Positions 16,554 to 25,498 of a DNA stretch of 64,000 bases are shown here, in pieces. Position 1 is the first letter of the stretch. Each line of letters starts with the position of its first letter. The position numbers were made by a program, and so were the translations under genes. The notes beneath the pieces are model-generated. The model was not told where the DNA came from. It searched no databases and worked only from the letters and a program-made list of their open reading frames with translations. The DNA is taken from contig NZ_JAQOSO010000084.1 in assembly GCF_030068505.1 (NCBI RefSeq), positions 1 through 64,000 of the forward strand, written 5' to 3'. The DNA is from Roseofilum capinflatum BLCC-M114. GTDB taxonomy: Bacteria; Cyanobacteriota; Cyanobacteriia; Cyanobacteriales; Desertifilaceae.

Positions 16554-18524
16554 ATGGAAGGATCTTTTGAAATCACCCTCTTGATTATCCTCACAGTCAT
16601 GTCCGGGATTAGTGCCCAGGTGCTGGCAGATTTTCTGCGCGTACCGGCGATCGTCTTCCTGTTGCCCTTTGGGATTTTGTTAGGGCCCGATGGTGTAGGA
16701 TTAATTGATCCTCAACTGCTCGGTATTGGTATTGAAGTGATTGTGGCCCTTTCGGTTGCCCTAATTTTGTTTGAAGGGGGACTGAATCTTGAACTTCGAG
16801 ATTTGGGTAAAGTTTCTGGAAGTTTGCGGAATCTGGTCACCATTGGCACTTTGATTACGTTGATTGGTGGGGGTATCTGTGCCCATTACTTGGCTGAATT
16901 CCCTTGGGGAATTGCCTTTTTATATGCTTCTTTGGTCGTGGTGACCGGGCCGACAGTCATTTCTCCCTTGCTCAAGCATGTGAAAGTGCAGCGGCCGATA
17001 GCAACCCTGTTGGAAGGAGAAGGGGTCTTAATCGATCCGGTAGGGGCGATCTTGGCGGTGGTGGTTTTGGATATTATCCTCAATGGGGATGCCGATCCAC
17101 TTTCTATTATCAGTGGGTTATTGCTGCGCCTAGGCATTGGTGGGGCGATCGGTGCTTTGGGGGGCTGGCTACTGGGTTGGTTTCTCAAGCGCAGTAAGTT
17201 TTTGTCTGAAGACTTAAAAAACTTAGTGGTTTTGGCCGGGTTGTTAGGACTGTTTGGCATTGCCCAAACCATTCGCTCCGAAGCCGGACTCATGGCCACC
17301 GTTGTCTCTGGGATTGTTCTCCGGGGGTCTTCCCTGCCAGAGGAGCGGTTATTACGGCGGTTTAAGGGCCAACTGACCATGTTGGCGGTTTCCGTCTTAT
17401 TTATTCTATTAGCTGCTGATTTATCGATCGCCAGTATCTTTGCTTTGGGTTGGGGCAGTGTCTGGACTGTCTTGATGCTCATGTTCGTCATTCGACCCCT
17501 GAATATTTGGGTCTGTACCTGGCCCAGTGACATGAATTGGCGACAAAAGTTATTTTTGGGTTGGATCGGCCCTAGAGGAATTGTTTCTGCCTCCGTTGCT
17601 TCCTTATTCTCAATTTTATTAACTCAACGGGGCATAAGCGGGGGAGATGCCATTAAAGCCTTGGTGTTTTTGACGATTATTATGACCGTCTTATGCCAAG
17701 GTCTAACGGCAGGATGGTTCGCCAGCTTGTTACAAATCACCTCAACGAAAGCCACGGGAGCCGTCATTGTCGGGATTAGTCCCTTGAGTCGGTTAATAGC
17801 TCGCTTGTTTGAGGAACAAGGGGAGTCTGTGGTTCTAATCGACACGAATACAGAAGCCTGCCGTCAAGCGGAAGCAGAAGGGTTGCGAGTGTTTGTTAGT
17901 AGTGCCCTGGATACGGCCGTTCTAGAGGAAGCGGGACTCGCTTCCATGGGGACATTTTTGGCCATGACCAATAATGGTGAAGTGAATTATGTCTTGGCTC
18001 AACGGGCGGTAGAAGAGTTCGATCCCCCTAGGGTGTATGCAGTGTTTCCCCGTGATTCCCAGGGACAGCAACATTCTAAGAGTCCCCAGAAGATTTCCCA
18101 GGCATTTATTCCCCACCTGCCGATTAAGATTTGGAATCAGTATGTAGACGAGGGGAAGGTGAAGTTGGGGGTAACGACGCTGAAAACGGAAGGGTTAGGG
18201 TTTCAACAGGCCCATTTACAAGCCCTGATCCGGGCTGGGGAGTTGGTTCCGATTTTGTTCTCTAGGGATGGCCGCTTGGAAGTGATGCCTGCGTCGGAAG
18301 AGTGGCGCAGTGGCGATCTGATTATTTATTTGCTCCACGATCCGAGACCCGCTCTGTTGAAGCGTTTGTCAGGCGCTTCTCAGGCCAAGCGGTTATCGGT
18401 GGAGCGCCTGCCGGAAGTGGAGGAAATCCCCCTGACTCAGGTGGAACCGGAAAAGATTTTAGATGCTGTCCCGGCTGAATCGAAAGCTAACCCGGTTTCA
18501 GAGGCAAAGGCGAAGGTGGGATAG
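16554..18524 (+). CDS. CPA1-type cation:proton antiporter with C-terminal RCK (TrkA-N) domain
   Basis: Membrane antiporter of 656 residues. Residues 1-385 form about 12 hydrophobic segments, with ALILFEGGLNLELRDL and the ion-site block LLEGEGVLIDPVGAILAVVV. From about residue 398 a cytosolic Rossmann domain begins (AVIVGISPLSRLIARLFEEQ) and continues with VVLIDTNTEACRQAEAEGL, the TrkA-N fold that binds NAD or nucleotides. A second small domain follows near 550-610. The family exchanges Na+ or K+ for H+ and helps pH and salt homeostasis; the RCK part suggests ligand gating. It is divergent from cytM with 206 bp between them. Confidence 0.87.
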   Translation: MEGSFEITLLIILTVMSGISAQVLADFLRVPAIVFLLPFGILLGPDGVGLIDPQLLGIGIEVIVALSVALILFEGGLNLELRDLGKVSGSLRNLVTIGTLITLIGGGICAHYLAEFPWGIAFLYASLVVVTGPTVISPLLKHVKVQRPIATLLEGEGVLIDPVGAILAVVVLDIILNGDADPLSIISGLLLRLGIGGAIGALGGWLLGWFLKRSKFLSEDLKNLVVLAGLLGLFGIAQTIRSEAGLMATVVSGIVLRGSSLPEERLLRRFKGQLTMLAVSVLFILLAADLSIASIFALGWGSVWTVLMLMFVIRPLNIWVCTWPSDMNWRQKLFLGWIGPRGIVSASVASLFSILLTQRGISGGDAIKALVFLTIIMTVLCQGLTAGWFASLLQITSTKATGAVIVGISPLSRLIARLFEEQGESVVLIDTNTEACRQAEAEGLRVFVSSALDTAVLEEAGLASMGTFLAMTNNGEVNYVLAQRAVEEFDPPRVYAVFPRDSQGQQHSKSPQKISQAFIPHLPIKIWNQYVDEGKVKLGVTTLKTEGLGFQQAHLQALIRAGELVPILFSRDGRLEVMPASEEWRSGDLIIYLLHDPRPALLKRLSGASQAKRLSVERLPEVEEIPLTQVEPEKILDAVPAESKANPVSEAKAKVG

Positions 18525-18735
18525 GGGAATAGGGAAAAATTACTGATTATCGATTACTGATTACCCATCACCGCCCTGGGCGCTGTAATGTCAAGAATCA
18601 TGACAGTTTTATCGATGAATTATTAAATATTTTTTCAGGAATATACCAGCTCTGAGAAGGTTAGGGTTCAATGGAGATAGTAAGGAATTTACACGAACAA
18701 AGGATTGGGCCCATTGCACGTAAGGACTTAAGGCT

Positions 18736-19020
18736 ATGAAACGACCTTCACAACTAACGCGGTTGATCTGGGATTTTTATCGTGAGAATCAACGAGAATT
18801 AAGGTGTTTGCTCCCTTTGTCTCGATGTCAGGTATTTAGGCGGTGGGGGGTGTTACATATTCGCTGTTTCAATCGAGAGATGGCGGATAAGCTCGCTAAG
18901 GTCTATGCGTTGATTCGTGAGCCGGTGATCCAATTGAGGTTAGCCCACACAATTAAAATTCAGGTGGATCAGCGATCGGTGGCGGTGGTTGATGTGCCCT
19001 CTGGAGAGTTAATTGCTTGA
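18736..19020 (+). CDS. Small basic protein of unknown function
   Basis: Not recognised. It has 94 residues, is rich in Arg and Leu, and lacks a signal peptide or membrane segment. The N-terminus SQLTRLIWDFYRENQRELRC may be a helix; the C-terminal half, LAHTIKIQVDQRSVAVVDV, looks like beta strands. An AAGG lies about 9 nt before the ATG and a terminator hairpin follows the stop codon, so it is probably a one-gene transcript. Base composition is like its neighbours. Confidence 0.55.
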   Translation: MKRPSQLTRLIWDFYRENQRELRCLLPLSRCQVFRRWGVLHIRCFNREMADKLAKVYALIREPVIQLRLAHTIKIQVDQRSVAVVDVPSGELIA

Positions 19021-19063
19021 TGGCTCCTAGGGTCTCGGTTGACCTGAAAATCCCGGAATAGAT

Positions 19064-19113
19064 AAAGATGAGAATTTTTGTTGGCGATCGCTAAAACAAA
19101 TTCTCATCTTTTG
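19064..19113 (+). terminator. Rho-independent terminator-like hairpin
   Basis: AAAGATGAGAA at 19064-19074 pairs perfectly with TTCTCATCTTT at 19101-19111, and more A-T pairs extend inward. The loop contains a HIP1 octamer. T residues follow. It lies 44 nt after the stop of the small basic protein gene and before the MBOAT gene. Confidence 0.65.
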
Positions 19114-19191
19114 ACTGTTGACAAAAATCACTGGATCTCATTACGTTAGATTAAACTCCGCCCATCCCTCCCCTTTACCGGCCTTCAGGGT

Positions 19192-20688
19192 ATGTTATTC
19201 ACGAGCTTTACTTTCTTCGTTTTTGTTCTGATTACCTTTATCCTTTATTACTTACCCCTTTTTAAGGGCATACAGGTTCCGATTCTCGTTATTTCTAGTT
19301 TTATCTTTTATGCCTGGAGTTCTCCAGCTCTGCTATTATTACTCATTATCTCGATTGGCATCAATGTTTTAACCAGCTTCAAAATTTGCCATACAGAGAA
19401 GCGACAAGTTAGGATTCTCTGGGCCGTTTTGGGAGTAGCCGCCAATTTAGGGGTGTTGGGATTATTTAAGTACGGTGCATTGCTCACCAACCTATTTACA
19501 ACCTTCTTGAATATTAATCCCACTCCAGAAGATGCCCTCATACAAACCCTTTTACATCTACCTCTCCCCATCGGCATCTCCTTCTACACCTTCCAAGGCA
19601 TTAGTTTAGTCGTCGATGTCCTGCGTCAGCAAGATGCTGAATGGGAAGTCAGAAAACAACAAGAGAAATATTTTGTCCATCTTACCCCTATTCGCTATTT
19701 ACTCAACACCTCCTTTTTTCTGTCCTTTTTCCCGCAACTGGTCGCTGGCCCCATTGTCAGAGCCAATGATTTTTATCCGCAAATTGCGAGAAAATATTTT
19801 CAGGATATCCCTTGGGAACTGGTTTTTCGGGCCCTGGTGTCTGGCTATTTCTTGAAAATGGTGATCGCCGATAACATAAAAGACTATACCTTCTGGATTA
19901 CCTATCCCTATTATCAAAGTCAAGGCACTCTGACGAACCTAGTCTTGTTATTTGGTTATTCCATGCAAATTTTTGCCGATTTTGCCGGATATTCCTTAAT
20001 CGCGATCGGTTTAGCGGCATCCTTTGGCTATACTCTACCCGAAAACTTCAATTTCCCCTATATTTCCCGCTCCATTGCCGAATTTTGGCGACGGTGGCAT
20101 ATTTCTTTATCGACCTGGTTAAAATATTATCTCTACATTCCCCTAGGAGGGAATCGGAAAGGTGAAATCCGAACCTATCTTAATTTAATGATTGTCATGA
20201 CTCTGGGGGGATTATGGCATGGAGCGGCTTGGAGTTATGCAGTATGGGGGATGTTTCATGGTATGGGGTTAGCGGTAGAGCGATTATTGGGATGGGATCG
20301 TGTATCTCAATCTAGCGATCGCGATAGAATCCAATGGAAGCCATTCTTGACCGATACTATCCGAGTCTTAGCGGTATTTACGTTTGTTTCTTTCGGCTGG
20401 CTTTTATTTAAGCTTCCTGAGTTTAGTCAAGCGGTTGACTTCATGGTAACCCTGGCTAGAAATACTCAGGTGAAACCTGCTCTAATTCGCATTATTCCAG
20501 TCTTGCTCTTCTCTCTCCCTGTCTTACTGTATCATTTGCCTCATTTTCCCAATCTGCAAAGCAAAGGGGCGGAACTTCTTGGATCTGGAACCGGAAAAAA
20601 ATTACAGGTCTTAAGTTTTGGATTGATGCTGGCATTGATAATTCTGAATAAAGGAAGTTCTAATGCGTTTATCTATTTTCAATTCTAA
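19192..20688 (+). CDS. MBOAT family O-acyltransferase (AlgI-like)
   Basis: Membrane-bound O-acyltransferase of 498 residues with about 11 hydrophobic segments. It shows the AlgI/DltB-type blocks: PIGISFYTFQGISLVVDVLR near 127, FFPQLVAGPIVR near 180, EFWRRWHISLSTWLKYYLYI near 298, and GGLWHGAAWSYAVWG near 339, with the likely catalytic His343 and the second conserved His303. In AlgI-type systems the protein passes acetyl groups across the membrane to a periplasmic SGNH-fold partner that O-acetylates an exported polysaccharide. The next gene overlaps it by 26 bp and encodes such a partner. The polymer acetylated here is unknown. Confidence 0.88.
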   Translation: MLFTSFTFFVFVLITFILYYLPLFKGIQVPILVISSFIFYAWSSPALLLLLIISIGINVLTSFKICHTEKRQVRILWAVLGVAANLGVLGLFKYGALLTNLFTTFLNINPTPEDALIQTLLHLPLPIGISFYTFQGISLVVDVLRQQDAEWEVRKQQEKYFVHLTPIRYLLNTSFFLSFFPQLVAGPIVRANDFYPQIARKYFQDIPWELVFRALVSGYFLKMVIADNIKDYTFWITYPYYQSQGTLTNLVLLFGYSMQIFADFAGYSLIAIGLAASFGYTLPENFNFPYISRSIAEFWRRWHISLSTWLKYYLYIPLGGNRKGEIRTYLNLMIVMTLGGLWHGAAWSYAVWGMFHGMGLAVERLLGWDRVSQSSDRDRIQWKPFLTDTIRVLAVFTFVSFGWLLFKLPEFSQAVDFMVTLARNTQVKPALIRIIPVLLFSLPVLLYHLPHFPNLQSKGAELLGSGTGKKLQVLSFGLMLALIILNKGSSNAFIYFQF

Positions 20689-21565
20689 AGTCAGAAAAAT
20701 AAATTTTGTCGGGCAATGTTTACTCTTATGCTTTACAGTGATGATTGGGTATCAAGTTTTGATTTTTTCAGGTTTGATTAGTCCCAGTGAAGGGATTCAT
20801 CAAGCTCAGTCTAATTTCATTAAAGCAGAAGAATATGTTTATACTCCCATGAGTCATGCTCAAATGGTTTTGGTCGGAAGTTCGCTAACGGCTAATCTCG
20901 ATCCCAAAATGATTGGTTCTGATGTTTTTAATTTGGCGATGCGGGGAGGTTGCACGCAAACAGGTCTAGAAATTGTAAGGAAAAAATCATCAAAACCTAA
21001 AATCATATTGGTTGAAGTGAATGAGACGATTCAACGGGAACTGGATGTATATTTGATTGATTCTTTGTACAATCCTTTTTTATATTTTATGCGCTCTCAT
21101 TTTCCTATGTTTAAGCAAGAGTATAGACCGGTTAGTGTGTTGGTGGATAGTTTGAGGAAGTGGTCACAAGGGAATCAAGAATCTGGCACTGCGCCAGATT
21201 CTCCGTTGAGGTTACAGGAAATAGAAAGAGTGAAGAAACAATTCAGTAATCCTCTATCTGATGAGACAAAAGCATTGATTATTGAACAAGCTCAGGTGAT
21301 CAAAAATCAATTATTGGCCATCAGTAGTCAGGAGTCGCGCATTGTTTTATTTAATGTTCCGGGAGAACCGGGTTTAGAAACAACGGTCAAAAAACAGGAA
21401 ATCGAAGAGCTAATAGAAACTCTTTTTCCGAGCGATCGCTTTGAATGGTTACCGAATCCCCAGAGGGAGTGGAAAACGAGCGATGGGGTGCATCTAACTC
21501 AGGGTGATGCTCAAGAGTATGCGGTTTATTTGAGAGAACAATTACTCGATCCGATTTCGGGTTAA
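20663..21565 (+). CDS. SGNH-like periplasmic partner of the MBOAT protein
   Basis: A 300-residue protein with one N-terminal membrane segment (VGQCLLLCFTVMIGYQVLIF), probably facing the periplasm. MVLVGSSLTANL near residue 69 resembles SGNH block I with Ser73 or Ser74 as nucleophile. DGVHLT near residue 274 resembles block V, DxxH, supplying Asp274 and His277. This is the layout of AlgX/AlgJ- or DltD-like acetyl-transfer partners. It starts inside the MBOAT gene (26-bp overlap, with AAAGGAAG before the ATG), so the two are translationally linked. Family assignment rests on these two motifs and the gene context. Confidence 0.7.
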   Translation: MRLSIFNSKVRKINFVGQCLLLCFTVMIGYQVLIFSGLISPSEGIHQAQSNFIKAEEYVYTPMSHAQMVLVGSSLTANLDPKMIGSDVFNLAMRGGCTQTGLEIVRKKSSKPKIILVEVNETIQRELDVYLIDSLYNPFLYFMRSHFPMFKQEYRPVSVLVDSLRKWSQGNQESGTAPDSPLRLQEIERVKKQFSNPLSDETKALIIEQAQVIKNQLLAISSQESRIVLFNVPGEPGLETTVKKQEIEELIETLFPSDRFEWLPNPQREWKTSDGVHLTQGDAQEYAVYLREQLLDPISG

Positions 21566-21585
21566 ACCTTCAGCTCAATGGATTT

Positions 21586-24500
21586 ATGAAGAAAAGGTTA
21601 GTACAGTTCTTGGGACTATTTTGTATAGGCTGGATTACGTTAAGCTGTATGGGCGATCTTGGCTATACCTCAGCACCGGATGGGGGGTTTTCTTGTAGAA
21701 CGCTCCAGGTTACCAGTTATCCAGCACTGACTGAAGTTCCGGAAAATGGCGATCGCGCTCAAGTCTACCTGAATGGGGTATGGGATTTTCAACCGGCGAT
21801 CGCCTCTACCACCACTCCCCCCCAAAGCAATTGGGGCAAAATTCGTGTTCCTGGGGACTGGAGACGGGAAAACGCCCAATCAGTCCCCGGTGTCCTTTCC
21901 CGTGGTACTGGCGACCCTTGGAAGGGCTTTAACGGAGAAACGTTAGCCCAGGCTTGGTATCAAAAACAGGTAAATATTCCGTCTGGGTGGGAAGGACGTA
22001 GAATTCTCCTCAGTTTGGAGCGGGTTAGCACGGATGCCAGTTTGTATATTAATAACCGACCTTGTGGTGAAGTGAATTGGCCTTATGGGGCTGTAGATAT
22101 TACTTCAATGGTTAATCCGGGAGCAGAGAATAATCTCAGTCTTTTGGTTCGTGCCATTCCCGATCGCGATGATAAAGCGGTAATTATGGGGCCGAATGAA
22201 ATTTACACCACTGAAGCTAAATTAGACTCTCGCGGTTTGATTGGCGAAGTGCGATTATTAAGTATTCCCCAAGGTGCATTGATTAGCGATGTCTTTGTAC
22301 AACCTTCCACCCGCAAACAACAAATACAAGTTGATGTTGAACTCACAGATGTTAGACAAGCGGGTTCAGTGGAAATTACAGCAAAAATGCTGGATGAACA
22401 GGGTCAAGTGGAACGGGAATTTACAGCAACAAAACCCGTTAAAGCACAGTCAGTTCAAACTCTAAACTTAGTCTGGGATTGGCAAAATCCTCGATTGTGG
22501 GATGTGGAGCAGCCGAATTTATATACGCTCCGATTGCAAGTGAAAGGAGAGGGGATTGAGGATACCTACGATCAATCCTTTGGTTTTCGAGAATTTTGGA
22601 TTGAAGGCAAACAATTCTACTTAAACGGCACAGAAATTCGTCTGCGTCCTATTTACCATAAGGATAATTGGCAAGGTTGGGCGGTGGGTATTCCTGAAGC
22701 GATCGATCGCATGATTGAGGGGTATCAGTGGGCTGGATTCAATATTGCCGAACTTTGGCCCTGGAATCATGATGAACGGGGACGATGGCATTTTCGCGAG
22801 CTGTTGAGCGAACGGGCGGATTTAAAGGGATTTCCTATCATTGCACCGGCTCTAGATATGACTCCTTTGGGGTGGTCAAAGCAGTGGAAAAAGGAAGAAA
22901 AACGCAAAGATTGGGAAGAGAGAATGGAGCGGGAATTACGTCGTTATCGCAATCATCCGTCTATTCTCTTTTGGGCAACGAGTCCTAATTTTTTGGGTCA
23001 TGGTGACGATCAAAATCCGCGTCGAGTTGGGATCAAGAATGTTGTGGGAACTTTGGGTTCACGAGAGAGCGATCGCCGTTGGCAAGAAAGAAGACTCATG
23101 GTTGAAGCGGCAGTGGAAAAGATTAAGCACTCCGATCCGACTCGACCGGTGATGGTTCATCAAGGAGCATCGGTGGGAGATATTTATGCTCTCAATTCTT
23201 ATTTGAATTTGATGCCTCTACAGGAACGGGAAGAGTGGCTTTCCCATTGGAGCAAACAGGGAGAGATGCCCTATTTAGTGGTTGAGTTTGGTACGCCGAT
23301 ATTTACGACGATGATGCGAAGTCGCGATGGTGTAGCGAAGGCGATGCATTCAGAACCTTGGATGACGGAGTTTAGCGCGATTTATTTGGGTAGTAAGGCT
23401 TATGAGTTAGAAACGTCAGCTTACCGAGACAAGATTCGCCAGCAGTTTATTGCAGACCAAGACTATCAAAACTGGCATCATCAGCCGGAATTGGATTTTG
23501 CACCGGCTTTTCAGGAATTACAGCAATTATTTAGTCGGAATACTTGGCGCAGTTGGCGAACGTTTGGCATCACGGGGGGGATGATTCCTTGGCAAGATGG
23601 CCATGGCTGGGAAATTTCTGAAAAGGGTCGAGAGTGGGTGACTAGAGATGCTTTTCAGAAAGGCGATCGAGGGCCCTATTTGGAGAGTATTCCCAAGTAT
23701 TTTGGGGAGTATTTTCAGCCGGATAGTTATCGAATTTATCCGGGTGGAAAAGCGATTTTAGATAATAATGGGGCAACTCTGGCTTGGATTGCTGGAGGCG
23801 ATGGGGCGTTTACGGCTAAAGACCATAGCTATCGGGTGGGAGAAGGTCTACAGAAACAAATTGTGCTGGTTAATGACGATCGCCAAATGCAACCGTTTAA
23901 GTTGAATTGGGAGGTGGTGGTTGAAGGGGAAACAGTGGCAAAAGGCGATCGCGCAGGAACTCTCGATCCAGCAACCACTCGTTTTTTCCCGGTGGAAGTG
24001 GCTTTATCGGATACAGAAATGATTCGCCCAAATGTAAGCTGGCCTTTACAGGGAGAAATCCGTCTCAAGGCGGAAATCGGCGATCGCAAAAATCAACAAG
24101 AAGACTCTTTTCAATTCCGAATTTTTGAGGGTTTAAAGCCAAATCATTCTCAAGTGGCGCTTTCTCTCTACGATCCAGTGGGAAAAACTACCCGAATTCT
24201 GGAGCAATTGGGGTATGATATCGTTCCCTGGGATGGACAACAAACAGCGCGATTAGTGGTAATTGGGCGCGAGGTGCTATCCCAAGACTATGAACTGCCA
24301 GGGGATTTAGCCGATTTTGTGCGTCAGGGGGGGCGAGTGATGATTTGTAGTCAACATCCGGATTGGCTCAGAGATCGGTTAGGGTGGCGAGTGGCTCCCC
24401 ATATCAGTCGCCGCGTGTTTCCTGTTCATCCCAATCATCGGGCAATTGAGGGATTGGATGCAGAAGATTTACTCGATTGGCGCGGTAATAGTACGTTAAT

Positions 24501-25476
24501 TGAAGCCTATCCCAATACTCTCCAGGAGGCAGGGAAATTGAGTCCTAAAGGTTATCCTTGGTACGGTTGGCATTGGGGTAATCAAGGAGGTGTGAGTAGC
24601 GCTGCGATTGAGAAGTTTCACTATGGCTCGTGGCGACCCATTCTAGAGGCTGAGTTCGATCTGGCTTATACGCCTCTGATGGAGTTGGAGTACGGTCAAG
24701 GGCGTTTAATTTGGAATCAGTTGGATTGGGAAGACCATGTGCCTTTAGATGCTGCGGCAACTCGTTTGACAGAGGCAATTCTGGATTATGGGGTGACGGA
24801 GCCTTTGAGACCCAAGGTTAAGAATGTGGTGTTTTTGGGGAGCGATCGCCAGGCTGCCCAATTAGATGATTTAGGCTTACTCTATCAGAGGGTCGATCGA
24901 TTTTCTCCCTCTGCCGATTTGGTCATCCTAGGAGAAGGAATCACCGTTCAGGAAGAAGCTCTCAGAGATTATCTAAATCGGGGGGGTAGGCTGTTGGTTT
25001 TACCCCGAAAAGAGGGGGAACTGTTAGGGGTGAAAGTCGCACAGGTTAAGGATTTTCCGGGTTCTTTGAACGTGCCCCAATGGCCAGAAACTCAAGGATT
25101 AAGTGCTTCCGATTTGCGATCGCGCTCCGGTTATGATACCTGGTTAATTCAATCGGGTGGGGAAATGGCTGCCGATGGCTTATTGAGCCGCTTACAAGTG
25201 GGTAATGGGGTGGCTCTTTTTTGTCAAATTGATCCAGAGTGGTTACTGGCAGATAGTCAAACTTATTTGCGGTTTACTCGCTGGCGACAGACCAGGGCAA
25301 TTTCAGAGATTCTGGCTAATTTGGGAGCTACATTTAAGTCAGACGAAACCCTCTTTGAATCGATTCAACCCCAAAAACGATTCGGTTTCTGGACTTCACC
25401 TCACCCAGTTTACCATTCCGATTACCGCATGGACTTTGAGTTAGGCGACGATCCCTATCGCTATTATCGCTGGTAA
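21586..25476 (+). CDS. Large GH2-like glycoside hydrolase lipoprotein with atypical acid/base position
   Basis: A 1296-residue protein. The lipobox LSC gives a lipidated Cys21, so it is probably anchored outside the cytoplasm. Residues 55-230 look like a GH2 jelly-roll sugar-binding domain (VYLNGVWDFQP, SLYINNRPCGEVNWPYGAVD). An Ig-like domain follows, and from about 330 a TIM-barrel segment with FGFREFWIEGKQFYLNG. Near residue 460, RNHPSILFWATSPNFLGHG aligns with the usual acid/base block ending W-x-x-x-N-E, but Asn468 stands where Glu is expected. The second catalytic region PYLVVEFGTPIF keeps a Glu at 567. After 880 comes a long C-terminal part with a glutamine-amidotransferase-like stretch (LADFVRQGGRVMIC). 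It follows the SGNH gene by 20 bp, so it may trim or bind the acetylated polymer. Confidence 0.72.
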   Translation: MKKRLVQFLGLFCIGWITLSCMGDLGYTSAPDGGFSCRTLQVTSYPALTEVPENGDRAQVYLNGVWDFQPAIASTTTPPQSNWGKIRVPGDWRRENAQSVPGVLSRGTGDPWKGFNGETLAQAWYQKQVNIPSGWEGRRILLSLERVSTDASLYINNRPCGEVNWPYGAVDITSMVNPGAENNLSLLVRAIPDRDDKAVIMGPNEIYTTEAKLDSRGLIGEVRLLSIPQGALISDVFVQPSTRKQQIQVDVELTDVRQAGSVEITAKMLDEQGQVEREFTATKPVKAQSVQTLNLVWDWQNPRLWDVEQPNLYTLRLQVKGEGIEDTYDQSFGFREFWIEGKQFYLNGTEIRLRPIYHKDNWQGWAVGIPEAIDRMIEGYQWAGFNIAELWPWNHDERGRWHFRELLSERADLKGFPIIAPALDMTPLGWSKQWKKEEKRKDWEERMERELRRYRNHPSILFWATSPNFLGHGDDQNPRRVGIKNVVGTLGSRESDRRWQERRLMVEAAVEKIKHSDPTRPVMVHQGASVGDIYALNSYLNLMPLQEREEWLSHWSKQGEMPYLVVEFGTPIFTTMMRSRDGVAKAMHSEPWMTEFSAIYLGSKAYELETSAYRDKIRQQFIADQDYQNWHHQPELDFAPAFQELQQLFSRNTWRSWRTFGITGGMIPWQDGHGWEISEKGREWVTRDAFQKGDRGPYLESIPKYFGEYFQPDSYRIYPGGKAILDNNGATLAWIAGGDGAFTAKDHSYRVGEGLQKQIVLVNDDRQMQPFKLNWEVVVEGETVAKGDRAGTLDPATTRFFPVEVALSDTEMIRPNVSWPLQGEIRLKAEIGDRKNQQEDSFQFRIFEGLKPNHSQVALSLYDPVGKTTRILEQLGYDIVPWDGQQTARLVVIGREVLSQDYELPGDLADFVRQGGRVMICSQHPDWLRDRLGWRVAPHISRRVFPVHPNHRAIEGLDAEDLLDWRGNSTLIEAYPNTLQEAGKLSPKGYPWYGWHWGNQGGVSSAAIEKFHYGSWRPILEAEFDLAYTPLMELEYGQGRLIWNQLDWEDHVPLDAAATRLTEAILDYGVTEPLRPKVKNVVFLGSDRQAAQLDDLGLLYQRVDRFSPSADLVILGEGITVQEEALRDYLNRGGRLLVLPRKEGELLGVKVAQVKDFPGSLNVPQWPETQGLSASDLRSRSGYDTWLIQSGGEMAADGLLSRLQVGNGVALFCQIDPEWLLADSQTYLRFTRWRQTRAISEILANLGATFKSDETLFESIQPQKRFGFWTSPHPVYHSDYRMDFELGDDPYRYYRW

Positions 25477-25498
25477 TTTGCTTATGGGTGAGCTTGAG

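Noticed and set aside
16886-17533. 215-codon open frame antisense to the antiporter gene
   Set aside because: It mirrors the membrane-protein codons, is rich in Pro, Ser and Arg, and has no recognisable domain; the antiporter frame is fully supported.
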